DNA from: Bettongia penicillata ogilbyi
Taxonomy: Eukaryota > Chordata > Mammalia > Diprotodontia > Potoroidae
Direction of reading: 5' to 3'
NCBI GenBank assembly: GCA_023548195.1
Contig: JAJHZJ010000009.1
Span: forward strand, 7,525,399-7,589,398
DNA length: 64,000 bases
In this document: positions 43,339 through 54,028 of the stretch, in pieces
Numbering within the stretch: position 1 is the first letter of the stretch
Layout: each line of letters begins with the position of its first letter
Translations under genes and position numbers: made by a program
Notes under the pieces: generated by a model
What the model was told of the DNA's origin: nothing
Databases searched by the model: none
Seen by the model: only the letters and a program-made list of their open reading frames with translations

Positions 43339-43544
43339 GCATTTATATTGTGTACTCCTTGGGATCATTTGGCTGTGTTTGTGTGCCTGTGTGTTGTACT
43401 AAGTTGGTTTGGGTCATTGCTTGCTTTCTCAGCTCAGCAGCTGTCTTTGCAATCACCATTAACTAAGTTTGGGAATATAGTGTATTTTACAGAAACTTAT
43501 GAGTGTTGCCAAGATCCTTTCTTTCCTGATTTCATTTATGCATG

Positions 43545-43990
43545 TGTATATGTCTATATATCTGTATGATACACATCTATTAGATGCATATGTGGATGAA
43601 TGTATACACATGCATGTGTATGTATGTACAACATACATCTCTTAGACATACAGGTTTATGTGTGTATATACACATATGTGTGTATATATCTATATAATAT
43701 AACCTATTATACACATGTGTGCATATATCAGTACAACACACCTATTCTATATACATATAGGTTCATGTGTATACACACATGTGCACATACACATATGTGT
43801 TTATATATCTGTACAATGCACATCTATTATATGTATATGTGTATTATCTTGGTGCGTTTATATAGATGGACTTGTGTGTGTTTATGTACATACACTTTTG
43901 TGTATGTACCTTTGTATGTTTGTGTGTGTTTTATGTATATTTATATGTGTGTGTATGGTACTACCTTTGTATGTTTACAGGTATATGTTC
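43545..43990 (+). repeat. TATG/TG-rich degenerate microsatellite
   Basis: Long TATATG, TGTGTA and CACATG mixtures just downstream of the gene. Confidence 0.8.
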
Positions 43991-45774
43991 CTGTGTGCAT
44001 GACTATACATGACAAACCAATATAACAGTGTGTAACATATTTCCTATGAAGTTTTGTATCAAAGCTCAGCCTCAACTCAAGCTATAAATGGGAGTAAAAT
44101 TATCAGTGGGTCAGGCTTTAGCACTGTCAGGTTCCTGTAAACATGTACTAGGCAGAAAGAGCATCATTGTACTTAGGAGGTCTTTTGCAGTAGTTTGATG
44201 TTTTTGTGTTTTTTTTTTTAATATGCCAAAGTGAATGGAGAAAACGACGAGAGATATGTTGCAATATTATTGCAGCTGTATGAAGAAATGTGACCATGCT
44301 TCTCAGTTAGAGCCCATCTTCTCACTCTGTGGTCTCAGGGCCTAGGGAGAGGTTCCTGCCTTTTGGTCCTGCAAGACATGTCCTTTCAAACTGTCCCATC
44401 ACAATTCAAGTTCTGGTCAAATGATACAAATGGCTGGTGACTTGCCCTCTGAGTGAATGACACTGCAGGAAAGACTCTCAGTGCTTTCCATTGGGATTCT
44501 TCTGCCTGATTTCTGTCCTTGAGTCATTAAGGGGCTAAGTTGTTTCTGGGCGAGTATAGAAATTCAGACGGTACAAAGTTGAATACATAAGGTCCTAAAG
44601 AAAGACACACTGGATCCTATACAAGGGGCTATTCTCATTCTGCCTGTATTCAGAAGACTACACCCTTAGAAAAAAAGGGGCATATAGCTGCTGCTTTGAA
44701 GCTTTTGGGAAAATCTAACAACTTAAAAGAATATTTCATATGCACCATCTAGTCCATAGACAATGGAATACGTGAAGAGGGAATGAAGGAGTTTGCTGGT
44801 TCCTTTTTTAAAAGTGCCACCAGAACTCTTAGATCTTCAAACCAATCAAAGATATTTCCCCTCCCTGAGCCCACCCAAGATACATATTGGATCTGAGATA
44901 CAGAGATGTCATTTGATATAAAAGTAACGATGGAAACATTACAGAAGTCACTAAAGACTAACACATGACTACTATCATCCTACCATCTGAAACTTACTCT
45001 TAACCCCCAAAATATCTATACCTGCACCTTTACTCCGAGAGTCACAGAGAATTTTCATGTTGAGGATATTTCACTTCTAGTCACACAGCATTCACACATC
45101 CCTGGAAAATGAAAGGGGGAAAGAATTCTTATCCCCCAAACTTTGGTCACGTAGACATAATAGAACAGGGAAGTTTGATGATTACAAATCATATCACAAG
45201 GTGTGACAGACCCAAGATTTGAACCAACATTCTCTCAGTGTTCTGACCATCAGGACACACTGCCTCTTAGTGTATCCTCTTTGTTTTTAAACTTAGTCCT
45301 CCATATTCTCTAGCCTCTGATCTTTGTGACCAGTTAGTGTGGGCTTGGTTCTCCTTGGGCAGGAGGAGAGCAAACTCCAGTTTTTCTTTCATGGACAAAC
45401 TCCAGTGCAATTGAAGGGAATGAAAGCACATTTTCAAATCCTACAGCCAGTCAAAGTCCAAACCTGTCAGCTGCAAGGACCACTTGTAAATGATACTCAG
45501 TCCCAGGATAGTGGGGAATGGGAGGAGAGGTTTAGGAGCAGGTGTTGTCACAAATGTTCTTTCTAATATTTTGTAGTCATAAACAAACAAGTGTGCCATG
45601 CATTCTGAACAGTAGAAAACTAAGCAAAACATGCAGTTTAATGTTACCAAAAATCAAGTTAAAATGTTTCCTGAATTTTTAATTATATCACTCATCTTTA
45701 AAATAAAAAAGAACATGGCTCACTGTTATGTTAGGAAAATATACAACTATAAGGAATATATAGCTATATAGAAT

Positions 45775-45990
45775 TAGTGGTAGATAAAGCTGTGGAAATG
45801 GGATCATGAGTTCAAATCTGGCCTCAGACATTTACTAGCTGTGTGACCCCGGACAAATCATTTAACTCTATTTGCCTCAGTTCCTTATCTATAAAATGAT
45901 CTGGAGAAGGAAATAGTGAATCATTCTAGGATCTTTACTAAGAAAATACCCAAATGTGGTCAAGAAGAGTCAGAAACAACTTGACAGCAA
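45775..45990 (+). mobile_element. RTE-tailed tRNA-type SINE
   Basis: ATGAGTTCAAATCTGGCCTC, CTAGCTGTGTGACCCCGGAC, and tail ACCCAAATGTGGTCAAGAAG with AGTCAGAAACAACTTGACAG. Confidence 0.85.
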
Positions 45991-46244
45991 GAATATAGAA
46001 TTATGACACCCCATCCCTGTTCTCAAGGAGAAGACAATTGAATGCACGAAACAGCAAACAACCCAAAGCAGCTTATAGCCAAGTGCTCACTTGTGTTTTT
46101 GTTGTACGCACTATATACATGCCATTGTTACATTTGTTGTTGAGTGGAGGGGAAAGAGCAAAGAAAGCAGAGGATGTGGTAAAAGAAAATAAGAGGAAAA
46201 TTGTATAACAGGAGGTAAGGAAGGAGATAGGTTTGAGAAAGTAA

Positions 46245-46425
46245 GATAGTATGGTACAATGGAGAGGGCACTAAATATGGCATCAGGAGGGCTGGCTCTT
46301 ACACTTACTTGGTGCATGACCTTAAACCAGTCACTTCACTTGTCAAAGATTCAGTTTTCTTATCTACATTGGTAAAGTGCTTTACTCCATGGGGGATTCT
46401 CAGATGAATTAAAAAAAAGATATAT
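46245..46425 (+). mobile_element. MIR/THER-type SINE
   Basis: AGTATGGTACAATGGAGAGG, ACCAGTCACTTCACTTGTC, TAAAGTGCTTTACTCC. Confidence 0.65.
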
Positions 46426-47277
46426 GCCAAGTGCATTATAAATTCTAAAGAGTATTAGAGGCATAAACTACACATATTAAGGAGGAGGTAATAGAAGAGT
46501 TGAAGACAGAGGTGGATGCCCTTTTGTCTAGATTGCCCTAGGTGTGGGTAGTCAGATTAAGAAAAAGTTTCTTTGTCCAAGACTAAGTGATCAGGGTCAC
46601 TATCCCCCCTCATTGGAATGTCTACCTTTCATTATAATATTCATTCTTCTCATTAATTGCTAACCAATCAGAGTTTACTGCCACTCTCAGGAACACCAGC
46701 TCTTCCAATGACACATAAGCAATGAGTGGATTTCATGAGGGGCTCTTTGGCATTTGACAGTGCCAGTGACCCATGTTATTAATTATATACTAGAATGATT
46801 AGTAAAATTGTTACCCAGAGGGGTGGAGCCAAGATGGCAGAGTAGAAAGACTCACGTATGCTAGCTCCGAACCCACAGCCCATATATTTCCTGCAAGAAG
46901 AGCTCCCCACGAATTCTGGATCACTGCAAGGCACGCAGAAACACAGTGGAAAAGATTTCCATTCCAGAGAGCCCTGGAGAGCCATCCCCAGGGTCCGTCA
47001 TGCCCCGGAAAGTGGAGCCCACCCCTGAGGCTGCCCTGGCCACGGCCCCAGAGGAGCAGATCTGAGCAGGCTTCAGGGGTGGAATCTCCAGCGGCTGGGA
47101 AGGTTCCTCCACCCACAGGCACTACAGGTCAGTGAGAGAGACGTCTAGGCTGGCCGAGAGGGGAGCGAGGTGTCTCCGTGACTCGGGCCCCCTTGGGAGG
47201 AAGTGGCGGAGGGAGTGGCAGAGGCGGCAGCGGTGGTGGCCCCCGGGACTCCCCAAGCAGCAGGCAGAAATTCAGGG

Positions 47278-47421
47278 CCATTACTGAAGGTGTCTCCATA
47301 AACCCCCTGAGGGAACTGAGCCTGGGAGATGGCCCTGCCCCCACCCGCCCCATTACTGAAGGTCTCTGCATAAAGTCCCTGAGGGAACTGAGCCTGGGAG
47401 GCGGCCCTGCCCCCACCCAAG
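47278..47421 (+). repeat. 72-bp tandem duplication in the HAL1 5' UTR
   Basis: Two adjacent units begin CCATTACTGAAGGT (47278 and 47350) and end GCCCTGCCCCCACCC. They differ at only a few bases. The minus-strand HAL1 copy shows no such pair at the matching place. Confidence 0.85.
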
Positions 47422-47561
47422 CACCAGAACTTAAGCTCACATTGAATAGCAGCCACGCCTGCCACGGAAAGCCCATTTGAATCTCAGACCCCAAGCACTA
47501 GCTGGGCGGATCTAGGCGGGGGTGCAGAGGAATCTCAGAAGTCAAGTAACTGGATGGGAAA

Positions 47562-48662
47562 ATGCCCATAAAAAGGAAGCAAAATAAGACCATGGAGAGC
47601 TCCTTTGATGGGGTGCAGATGTTCCCGCCTTTCAATTCTGATGACAAGGAAATATTCTTACCATCAGGGAAAGATGTGGAGGGCAGGGCCTCTGTATCCC
47701 AGACATCCCAGGGGGATGTCCGGTGGGCTCAGGCCTTGGAAGAGCTCAAAAAGGATTTTGAAAATCAAGTTAGACGGGTGGAGGAAAAACTGGGAAGAGA
47801 AATGAGAGAGATGCAAGAAAAGCATGAAAAACGGGTCAATACCTTGGTAAAGGAGACCCAAAAAAATGCTGAAGAAAATAACACCTTGAAAAATGGCCTA
47901 ACTCAATTGGCAAAAGAGGTTCAAAAAGCCAATGAGGAGAAGAATGCTTTCAAAAGCAGAATTAGCCAAATGGAAAAAGAGGTTCAAAAGCTCACCGAAG
48001 AAAATAGTTTTCTCGAAATTAGAATGGAACAGATGGAGGCTAATGACTTTCTGAGAAAGCAAGAAATCACAAAACAAAACCAAAAGAATGAAAAAATGGA
48101 AGAGAATGTGAAATATCTCATTGGAAAAACAACTGACCTGGAAAATAGATCCAGGAGAGACAATTTAAAAATTATGGGACTACCTGAAAGCCATGATAAA
48201 AAAAAGAGCCTAGACATCATTTTCCATGAAATTATCGAGGAAAACTACCCTGACATTCTACAACCAGAGGGCAAAATAAGTATTGAAAGAATCCATCGAT
48301 CACCGCCTGAAAGAGATCCAAAAAGAGAAACTCCTAGGAACATTGTGGCCAAATTCCAGAATTCCCAGGTCAAGGAGAAAATATTGCAAGCAGCTAGAAA
48401 GAAACAATTCCAGTATTGTGGAAATACAATCAGGATAACTCAAGATCTAGCAGCTTCTACATTAAGGGATCAAAGGGCGTGGAATAGGATATTCCAGAAG
48501 TCAAAGGAACTGGGACTCAAACCAAGAATCACCTACCCAGCAAAACTGAGTATAATACTTCAGGGGAAAATATGGTCTTTCAATGAAACAGAGGACTTTC
48601 AAGCATTCTTGATGAAAAGACCAGAACTGAAAAGAAAATTTGACTTTCAAACACAAGAATGA
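47562..48662 (+). CDS. LINE-1 type ORF1 protein (intact, 366 aa)
   Basis: This is the RNA-binding chaperone of the HAL1/L1 element, which in L1 coats the element RNA as a trimer in cytoplasmic particles. Residues 1-50 are a loose N-terminus. About 54-195 form a long charged heptad coiled coil (for example QNQKNEKMEENVKYLIGKTT). About 197-285 form the RRM-like domain, starting RRDNLKIMGLPESHDKKK and including RNIVAKFQNSQVKEKIL. About 288-350 form the C-terminal domain (SKELGLKPRITYPAKLSIIL). The chosen ATG gives MPIKRKQNK, right after the 5' UTR; a second Met at codon 11 is possible. The frame is open throughout and ends TGA. A decayed relative lies at 10862-11971 on the minus strand. Whether it is expressed is unknown. 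The ORF belongs to the mobile element and is not a host gene. Confidence 0.85.
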   Translation: MPIKRKQNKTMESSFDGVQMFPPFNSDDKEIFLPSGKDVEGRASVSQTSQGDVRWAQALEELKKDFENQVRRVEEKLGREMREMQEKHEKRVNTLVKETQKNAEENNTLKNGLTQLAKEVQKANEEKNAFKSRISQMEKEVQKLTEENSFLEIRMEQMEANDFLRKQEITKQNQKNEKMEENVKYLIGKTTDLENRSRRDNLKIMGLPESHDKKKSLDIIFHEIIEENYPDILQPEGKISIERIHRSPPERDPKRETPRNIVAKFQNSQVKEKILQAARKKQFQYCGNTIRITQDLAASTLRDQRAWNRIFQKSKELGLKPRITYPAKLSIILQGKIWSFNETEDFQAFLMKRPELKRKFDFQTQE

Positions 48663-48796
48663 GAAGAAGCATGAAAAAGTAAACAGCAAAGAGCAGTCAT
48701 AAGGGACTTACCAAAAGTGACCTGTTTACATTCCTACATGGAAAGACAATATTTGTAATTCTTAAAATTTTTCAGTATCTGGGTAGTTGATGGGAC

Positions 48797-48852
48797 CACA
48801 CACACACGCATGCACACACACACATGTACACGCATGCACGCACATACAGAGA
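48797..48852 (+). repeat. CA microsatellite inside the HAL1 3' UTR
   Basis: CACA units with GCATG and GTACACG interruptions. Confidence 0.8.
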
Positions 48853-49759
48853 CAGAGAGCACAGGGTGAATTGAATAGGATGGGACCATATATAAAAGAA
48901 ATTAAGGTAAATGGTGAGAGAGAAATGTAGTTGGAGGAAAGAGGGTGAAATGGAATGGGGTAAATTATATCTCATTCAAGAGGCAAGCAGGAGACTTTTT
49001 AGTGGAGGGAAAAAGAGGAGAACTGAGAAAAAAACAAGAAGTTTACCCTCATCACATTTGACTAAAGGAAGGAATAAAATACACACTCACTTTGGTATGA
49101 AAACCTACCTTACAATACAGGAAAGTGGGGGAGAAGGAGATAAGCAAGGGGGGGTGCGATGATGGAAGGGAGGGCAATGGGAGGAGGGAGCAATTTGAAG
49201 TTAACACTTGGGGAGGGACAGGATCAAAAGGCAGAATAGGAACAATGTGGGGCAGGATAGGATGGAGGGAAATACAGCCAGTCTTATACAACACGACTAT
49301 TATCGAAGTCATTTGCAAAACTACACAGATATGGCCTATATTGAATTGCCTGCCTTCCCAAAGGGAATGGGGGGGAGGGAGGGATGGGGAGAATTTGGAA
49401 CTCAAAGTTTTAGGAACAACTGGTTAGTATTGTTGTTGCTACTAGGAAATAAGAAATACAGTTAATGGGGAATAGAAAGTCATCTGGCCCTACAGGACAA
49501 AAGAGAAGATGGGGACAAGAGAAGGGAGGGATGATAGAAGAGAGGGCAGATTGGTGATAGGGAATATTAGATTGCTCGGTGTATTGGGGTGGGGGAGGGG
49601 ATAAATGGGGAGAAAATTTGGAACCCAAAATTTTGTGAAAATGAATGTAAAAAGTTAAATAAATAAATTTTTATTAAAAAAAATTTGTTACCCAGAAACT
49701 ATGTGTCTTGAACCTTTTATACATCACAGGAGCATATATTTTGACCAAGAAGCGGGGGT

Positions 49760-49890
49760 CTTATTCACAATATAGTCAACCACCCTCATTTTACAGATAA
49801 GGCAGATAAGTGATTTGCCCAGTTGGTAAGTGTCAGGGCCCAAGACCTCCTGACTCCAATTTGAGCATTCTATCCACTGTCCTATAGTCT
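49760..49890 (-). mobile_element. SINE core fragment
   Basis: CCCTCATTTTACAGATAAGG, AGTGATTTGCCCAG, CATTCTATCCACTGTCC. Confidence 0.65.
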
Positions 49891-50296
49891 ACATCGTAAG
49901 GGGCTATTAGCAGAAGAGATCATTCTTCATTGGAGATGCTTATTGGATTCTGAAATTAAAATTTGAGGGCTCAGAATTTAAATCTAGGTCATTGGCTAAA
50001 GATAACAATCAGTAGTAACCACACTTCCCAACATGAGCAATATCAGTGTCCCCTAAACTACACATATTTGTATTATGCTCTCCAGTGAATCCTGCTCTGG
50101 CTACCATGTTACCTCCAGAATTAGGAAAGTTAGCTCAAGGGAACAAACATCAGAGACTCAAGTGGCAAATATTTACTGAGCTCCTGGTCTGTGCTCAGTA
50201 CTATGAAAACACTGAGAAATAAAGAAAAGCATAAGACATGGTCCTTGCCCTCAAAGGGCTTCTAATTTAAATTGGAGTAAAGACTGGCACACATTA

Positions 50297-50322
50297 AGCA
50301 ACTGAGATATATGCAATGGATA
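50297..50322 (+). mobile_element. SINE head, left of the L1 5' fragment
   Basis: AGCAACTGAGATATATGCAATGGATA resembles the head GGCAGCTAGGTGGTGCAATGG of the SINE continuing at 50772. Confidence 0.45.
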
Positions 50323-50771
50323 TCTGTTTGCCCAGGGCTGCACTGAAGCATGGGGAGGTCTGGCCATTTTTCTCTGGAGGATGCCTGTTTGCCTGGGGCT
50401 GCTGAAGTATGTGGCGTTCTCAGAGTTGGAATCTGCCAGTTCCCCTGGTTATGCTTCAGGCATGCAGAGGGGGTCTTGGTGTCAGTGTTCTCCTGCTCCA
50501 TCAGAGTGGAGCTCAGGAACTCCTGATGGTTTGCTGAGGTGGGACTTGTTCCTGGTTTACTGGGATGCTACCTGTCTTGGACTGTGTTTTGTCCCTTTCC
50601 TGCTGATCTTCCTAGTTTCTTGGGTTAAATGATTATTTACACCCCATCTTTTTGCTGGGTGTGCTGTTCTAGGATTTATTTTGGGGTGCTATTTTATGGT
50701 TGTTTAGAGGTGAATATGGGAGAGTAACAGAGATTTACTGCTTACTCCACCATCTTGGTTCCTGAAATTCC
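50323..50771 (-). mobile_element. Orphan L1 5'-end fragment inserted in a SINE
   Basis: On the minus strand the insert starts near 50766 with CAGGAACCAAGATGGTGGAG, an L1-type 5' start, and runs 449 bp through 5'-UTR-like sequence with no ORF. Exact 11-bp copies of TGCAATGGATA flank it (50312-50322, 50772-50782). The host is a plus-strand SINE whose head continues as TAGAGCTCTG. There is no poly(A) or poly(T) at the 3' end. Confidence 0.65.
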
Positions 50772-50990
50772 TGCAATGGATAGAGCTCTGTGCCTAGAGT
50801 CAAGAAGACTTGCATTCAAATCCAGCTTTAGACCCTTTAGACCTTCACCTTGTTTGCTTTAGTTTCCTCATCTGTAAGATGAGCTGGAGCAGGAAATGGC
50901 AAACTCTTCCATGATCTTTGCCAAGAAAAACCCAAATGGGGTCATGAAGAGTTAGATATGGCTGAAATGACTGAATAAAAACAAAATATA
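50772..50990 (+). mobile_element. RTE-tailed SINE, right of the L1 5' fragment
   Basis: TGCAATGGATAGAGCTCTGT, GCATTCAAATCCAGCTTTAG, and tail ACCCAAATGGGGTCATGAAG then AGTTAGATATGGCTGAAATG. Confidence 0.8.
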
Positions 50991-50999
50991 TCATATGAC

Positions 51000-51228
51000 A
51001 ACTAAATAGCTCAGTGGATTGAGGAATGAGTCAGGAAGACCTAAGTTCAAATCCAGACTCAGACAAGCTGCATGATCCTGGGCAAGTCACTTAACTTCTG
51101 TTTGCCTTAATACACTGAACAAGGAAATGGCGAATCACTCTAGTATCTTTGCCAAGAAAACCTCACGGACAGTATGGTCCAAGGGACCACAAAGAATCAG
51201 ACACAACTGATCGACTAAGCAACAATAC
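51000..51228 (+). mobile_element. RTE-tailed tRNA-type SINE
   Basis: It lies directly behind the previous SINE. AAGTTCAAATCCAGACTCAG, CTGGGCAAGTCACTTAAC, and tail CCACAAAGAATCAGACACAA. Confidence 0.85.
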
Positions 51229-51639
51229 TTCTTATAGGTACTCAGAAAAATGAGAGATCAATAGGGACTGGCATGATCAGGGAAGATTTCATGAAGGGGA
51301 CAGGACCTTGACTAGAGCCTTGAAAAATGATCGAAATTTGAATAAATGGAAAACAAAGACCAGGCCATTCCTATGGGGTTGAGGTGGGGAATGAGTTTCC
51401 AGAGAGAAATTTGTTTGGGTTTTATCTGTGGTCTCCCAGACCATCCTAAGGTCAGAAACACCAGTTGAAAATGATGGCTTCTTTGTTCTTCTACCTAATA
51501 ATTTTCCCATCTGTCCTCAGTGGTACAGTACTATTAGATGAGCTGAGAATCAAAGCACCGTTGACTCTGTTAGTTCAAGTATGCGGGGAATTGCCAGATC
51601 TAGGGCAAAAGAGTTGGCTATCTTCCTTAGTATGTGAAT

Positions 51640-52215
51640 ATATCTCATTAAAGGAGGGAGGACAGAGACCTGTTGTACCCTGTTTTGGTCAGGCCATCAC
51701 TGGAGCTTTCTGTCCAGTTCTGGATACCACTTTTTAAGGACACTGACAAGCTGGAATGTGTCTGGAAGAAAATGACGAGGTTAGTGTGATAAGTGAAGAG
51801 TATGACATATAAAGGTGAATGGAAAGTATTAGGGCTGTTTAGTTTGGACAAGAGAAAACCAAGAGGAGATATAATAATAGCCTTCCATTATTTGAAGGGT
51901 TGGCAGATAGACAAAAGGGTTACACTTGATCTTGTTCTCAGGTTACAGAATTGGAACCAATGGGTACAAATTACAGTAGGGTACATTTCATCTTTATAAA
52001 AGGAAAAAAAGCACTGTAATGATTAAAGTAGTCCCAAAGTAGTAGAGAATAACTTGGAAAATAGTGAATTCCCTATTGTGGTGGTCTTCAAGTGAAGACT
52101 GGATGACCACTTGTCAGGGAGGTCACAGAGGGGCTTCCTGTTCATGTATGGATTGTATTCAATGGCCTTGGGGACCTCTTCTTTCTATGAGATTTTTAGA
52201 ATTCTATTGCTCTAT
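51640..52215 (+). mobile_element. L3/CR1 LINE 3' end
   Basis: Typical CR1-clade 3' sequence appears in order: TTTTGGTCAGGCCATCACTGG, GTCCAGTTCTGGATACCAC, GGGCTGTTTAGTTTGGACAA, TATTTGAAGGGTTGGCAG, TTGGAACCAATGGGTACAAA, GACTGGATGACCACTTGTCA, ending near TGAGATTTTTAGAATTCTAT. No reading frame is preserved. It is a relic of the mammal-wide L3 family. Confidence 0.8.
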
Positions 52216-52605
52216 TTATAATTGTGGAATCAAAAAGTCAAGAGAGCATTGCTTTGCTTTCCAGACAATATCCCCTTGCCCATCACAGACATCAGTGGCA
52301 AAAAGGAATGAGTTGGGTAACAATACAGCCCAACACTCCTAAATTTGACAGATAAGCTGATGGTTTGATGTTGTATTGATGAGATTATTTGTCTGAAATG
52401 TTCACTTTCCAATCAGCTGTGGTGGCATCTTGTTAACATAAATGTCAGATTTGAAGGAGTGTCCAGAGGTCATCCAGTCTAACCCAAAGCAGAACAGGAA
52501 TACCGACTATGGCACCCCTAACAAATGATCATCTAGTCTTCATTTGAAATCCTTCAGGGACAGAATACATTTAAAATCCTCTTCAAGATGTCCAAGGAGA
52601 CTTTA

Positions 52606-52770
52606 ACCATCCATTCAACAAATAAGTTAGCAGTACCTGTTTTGTGCAGAGGACTGTGCCAAGTAGAAAGAAATACAAAATTAGTTAAGAAACCACTCCT
52701 ATCCCTAAGAAATTTATATTCCAATAGGAAAAGAAGATACACAAGACACAGACAGATACTGTGCACATTA
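52606..52770 (+). repeat. Old interspersed repeat, same family as 22380
   Basis: CATCCATTCAACAAATAAG, CAGAGGACTGTGCCAAGTAG, CCCTAAGAAATTTATATTCC. Confidence 0.5.
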
Positions 52771-53923
52771 AATATGTGTATTAGAGACAAAAGAGTGCTG
52801 AGTGCCTCTGAGTAGCCCATGGCTATGCACAAAAGCACTTCTCTCCAAAAAAACTGTTTTGTAGCAAATCTGATTCTTTCCTGTGACATTTTCAAGTTGA
52901 GTTGATCAACAGAAGTCAAAAGGAAGATGGATATGGTAGTTCATTATTAGAAACCAATCAAAGGAATAAGATTGCATAATGAGTGGATGGATGTGATTCG
53001 TTAAAGGGTCTCTTTGGGTCTTCTTTGCCACATAAGGAAGTTGGACAAGGTGATTTCTTAGGGGTCTTCCATTTCTTAAGCCTATGCTTCTCCATCTCAC
53101 CCCCCAGATTCCCCAAATTTGCTACTGCCATTACCTTGGGACTGTGTACCTTCTCAGCTAGCCAGAGCATCCCAGGGTCCCAAGTTAGAAGATCAGTGTT
53201 CATCTTCAAAAGCCTTGACTCCCCCTTCCCTGAGTTCAGTATCCAGACTTTGCCCAGTCCCTCCCTAGAGACCCTCTGGGGGGATTGTATGAGAAAATTG
53301 CAGGCTGCTGGCAGGCAGTCTGTGCCACGCAGGCTCCCACATACACAGCATTTGCACATCAAATGGAACAGGGCTGGTATGAGAGCCTGGGAAAGGCCTG
53401 CCTGGAACGGCGTGAAGCCGCCTTCCTAAACACGTACATTTTAGACTTTTCACTTGGTTATTGGCCAGATTGAAAGGCACGCAAGGTTGCCATTTGGCCT
53501 TTGAAGTGAAACTGCATGGATAATGTTTCCTTTGGCCATTTATCTATGTAGCAAGAAGGAACCTAAAACCAGGGCAGCCCAGCTCTCTCATATGAAAGAG
53601 TGAACCTTCCTTCTTAATACATTCAAGGTCTTAGTGGGGACTTGTGGCTGGCCTTGTAATCTTTTTCAAGGGCAAAGTTTAGTCACTGTCCTTCTCCCTT
53701 CTCAGGGAATGGGAGTTATTTATCAAGTGGGCTTGTGTCAACTAATTTTTTACAAGGTTTTCCCAGTTTATTTGCAAAGGTACACAACTAGTTTTTTATT
53801 TCAAACCCACATCAAAACAGAAACCTGCTATGGGTAGCATGGGAACCATATAGATCCAAACTTATAGGCAGAGTTTGAGAGCTGGGAGAGAGACAGAGCA
53901 GAGACCACTTTGCAACCCCATCA

Positions 53924-54028
<105 letters not shown>

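Larger units (their letters stand above)
41462..43360 (+). other. ALDH1A2: ALDH1A2 3' UTR
   Basis: About 1.9 kb follow the stop codon with no further splice signals or coding potential and no clear SINE or LINE insertion, unlike the surrounding sequence. The best end is the AATAAA at 43333-43338, followed after about 30 bp by GT-rich DNA (TGTGTTTGTGTGCCTGTGTG). An earlier AATAAA at 42329-42334 could give a shorter form. A 48-bp perfect AT/GT palindrome lies at 42965-43012. The exact cleavage site is inferred. Confidence 0.75.
46820..49684 (+). mobile_element. HAL1-type retrotransposon (ORF1-only LINE-1 derivative), full length
   Basis: This 2.87-kb unit begins GGGGTGGAGCCAAGATGGCAGA, the typical start of a mammalian L1 5' UTR. 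It has a GC-rich 5' UTR of about 740 bp, one long ORF (ORF1) and about 1 kb of 3' UTR with G-rich purine tracts. It ends in an A-rich tail (AAATAAATAAATTTTTATTA then A7). There is no ORF2 and no trace of endonuclease or reverse transcriptase. An exact 12-bp target-site duplication, TTGTTACCCAGA, flanks it (46808-46819 and 49685-49696), so the ends are real and the missing ORF2 is not a later deletion of a longer insert. This matches the half-L1 (HAL1) class, which is copied by L1 enzymes in trans. The open ORF and exact duplication suggest a fairly young insertion. Confidence 0.88.

Noticed and set aside
43600..44025. 141-codon Tyr/Cys/Ile-rich frame
   Set aside because: It is a translation of a degenerate TATG/TG microsatellite.
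47129..47494. 121- and 106-codon antisense frames
   Set aside because: They are antisense of the GC-rich HAL1 5' UTR and include the 72-bp tandem unit.
51465..51737. 90-codon frame with a signal-peptide-like start
   Set aside because: The downstream half is L3/CR1 3' sequence read in a chance frame, and no splice or family support is seen.
52983..53429. 148-codon frame (+) and overlapping minus frames
   Set aside because: Overlapping open frames on both strands in GC-richer unique DNA; no domain, no splice pattern.
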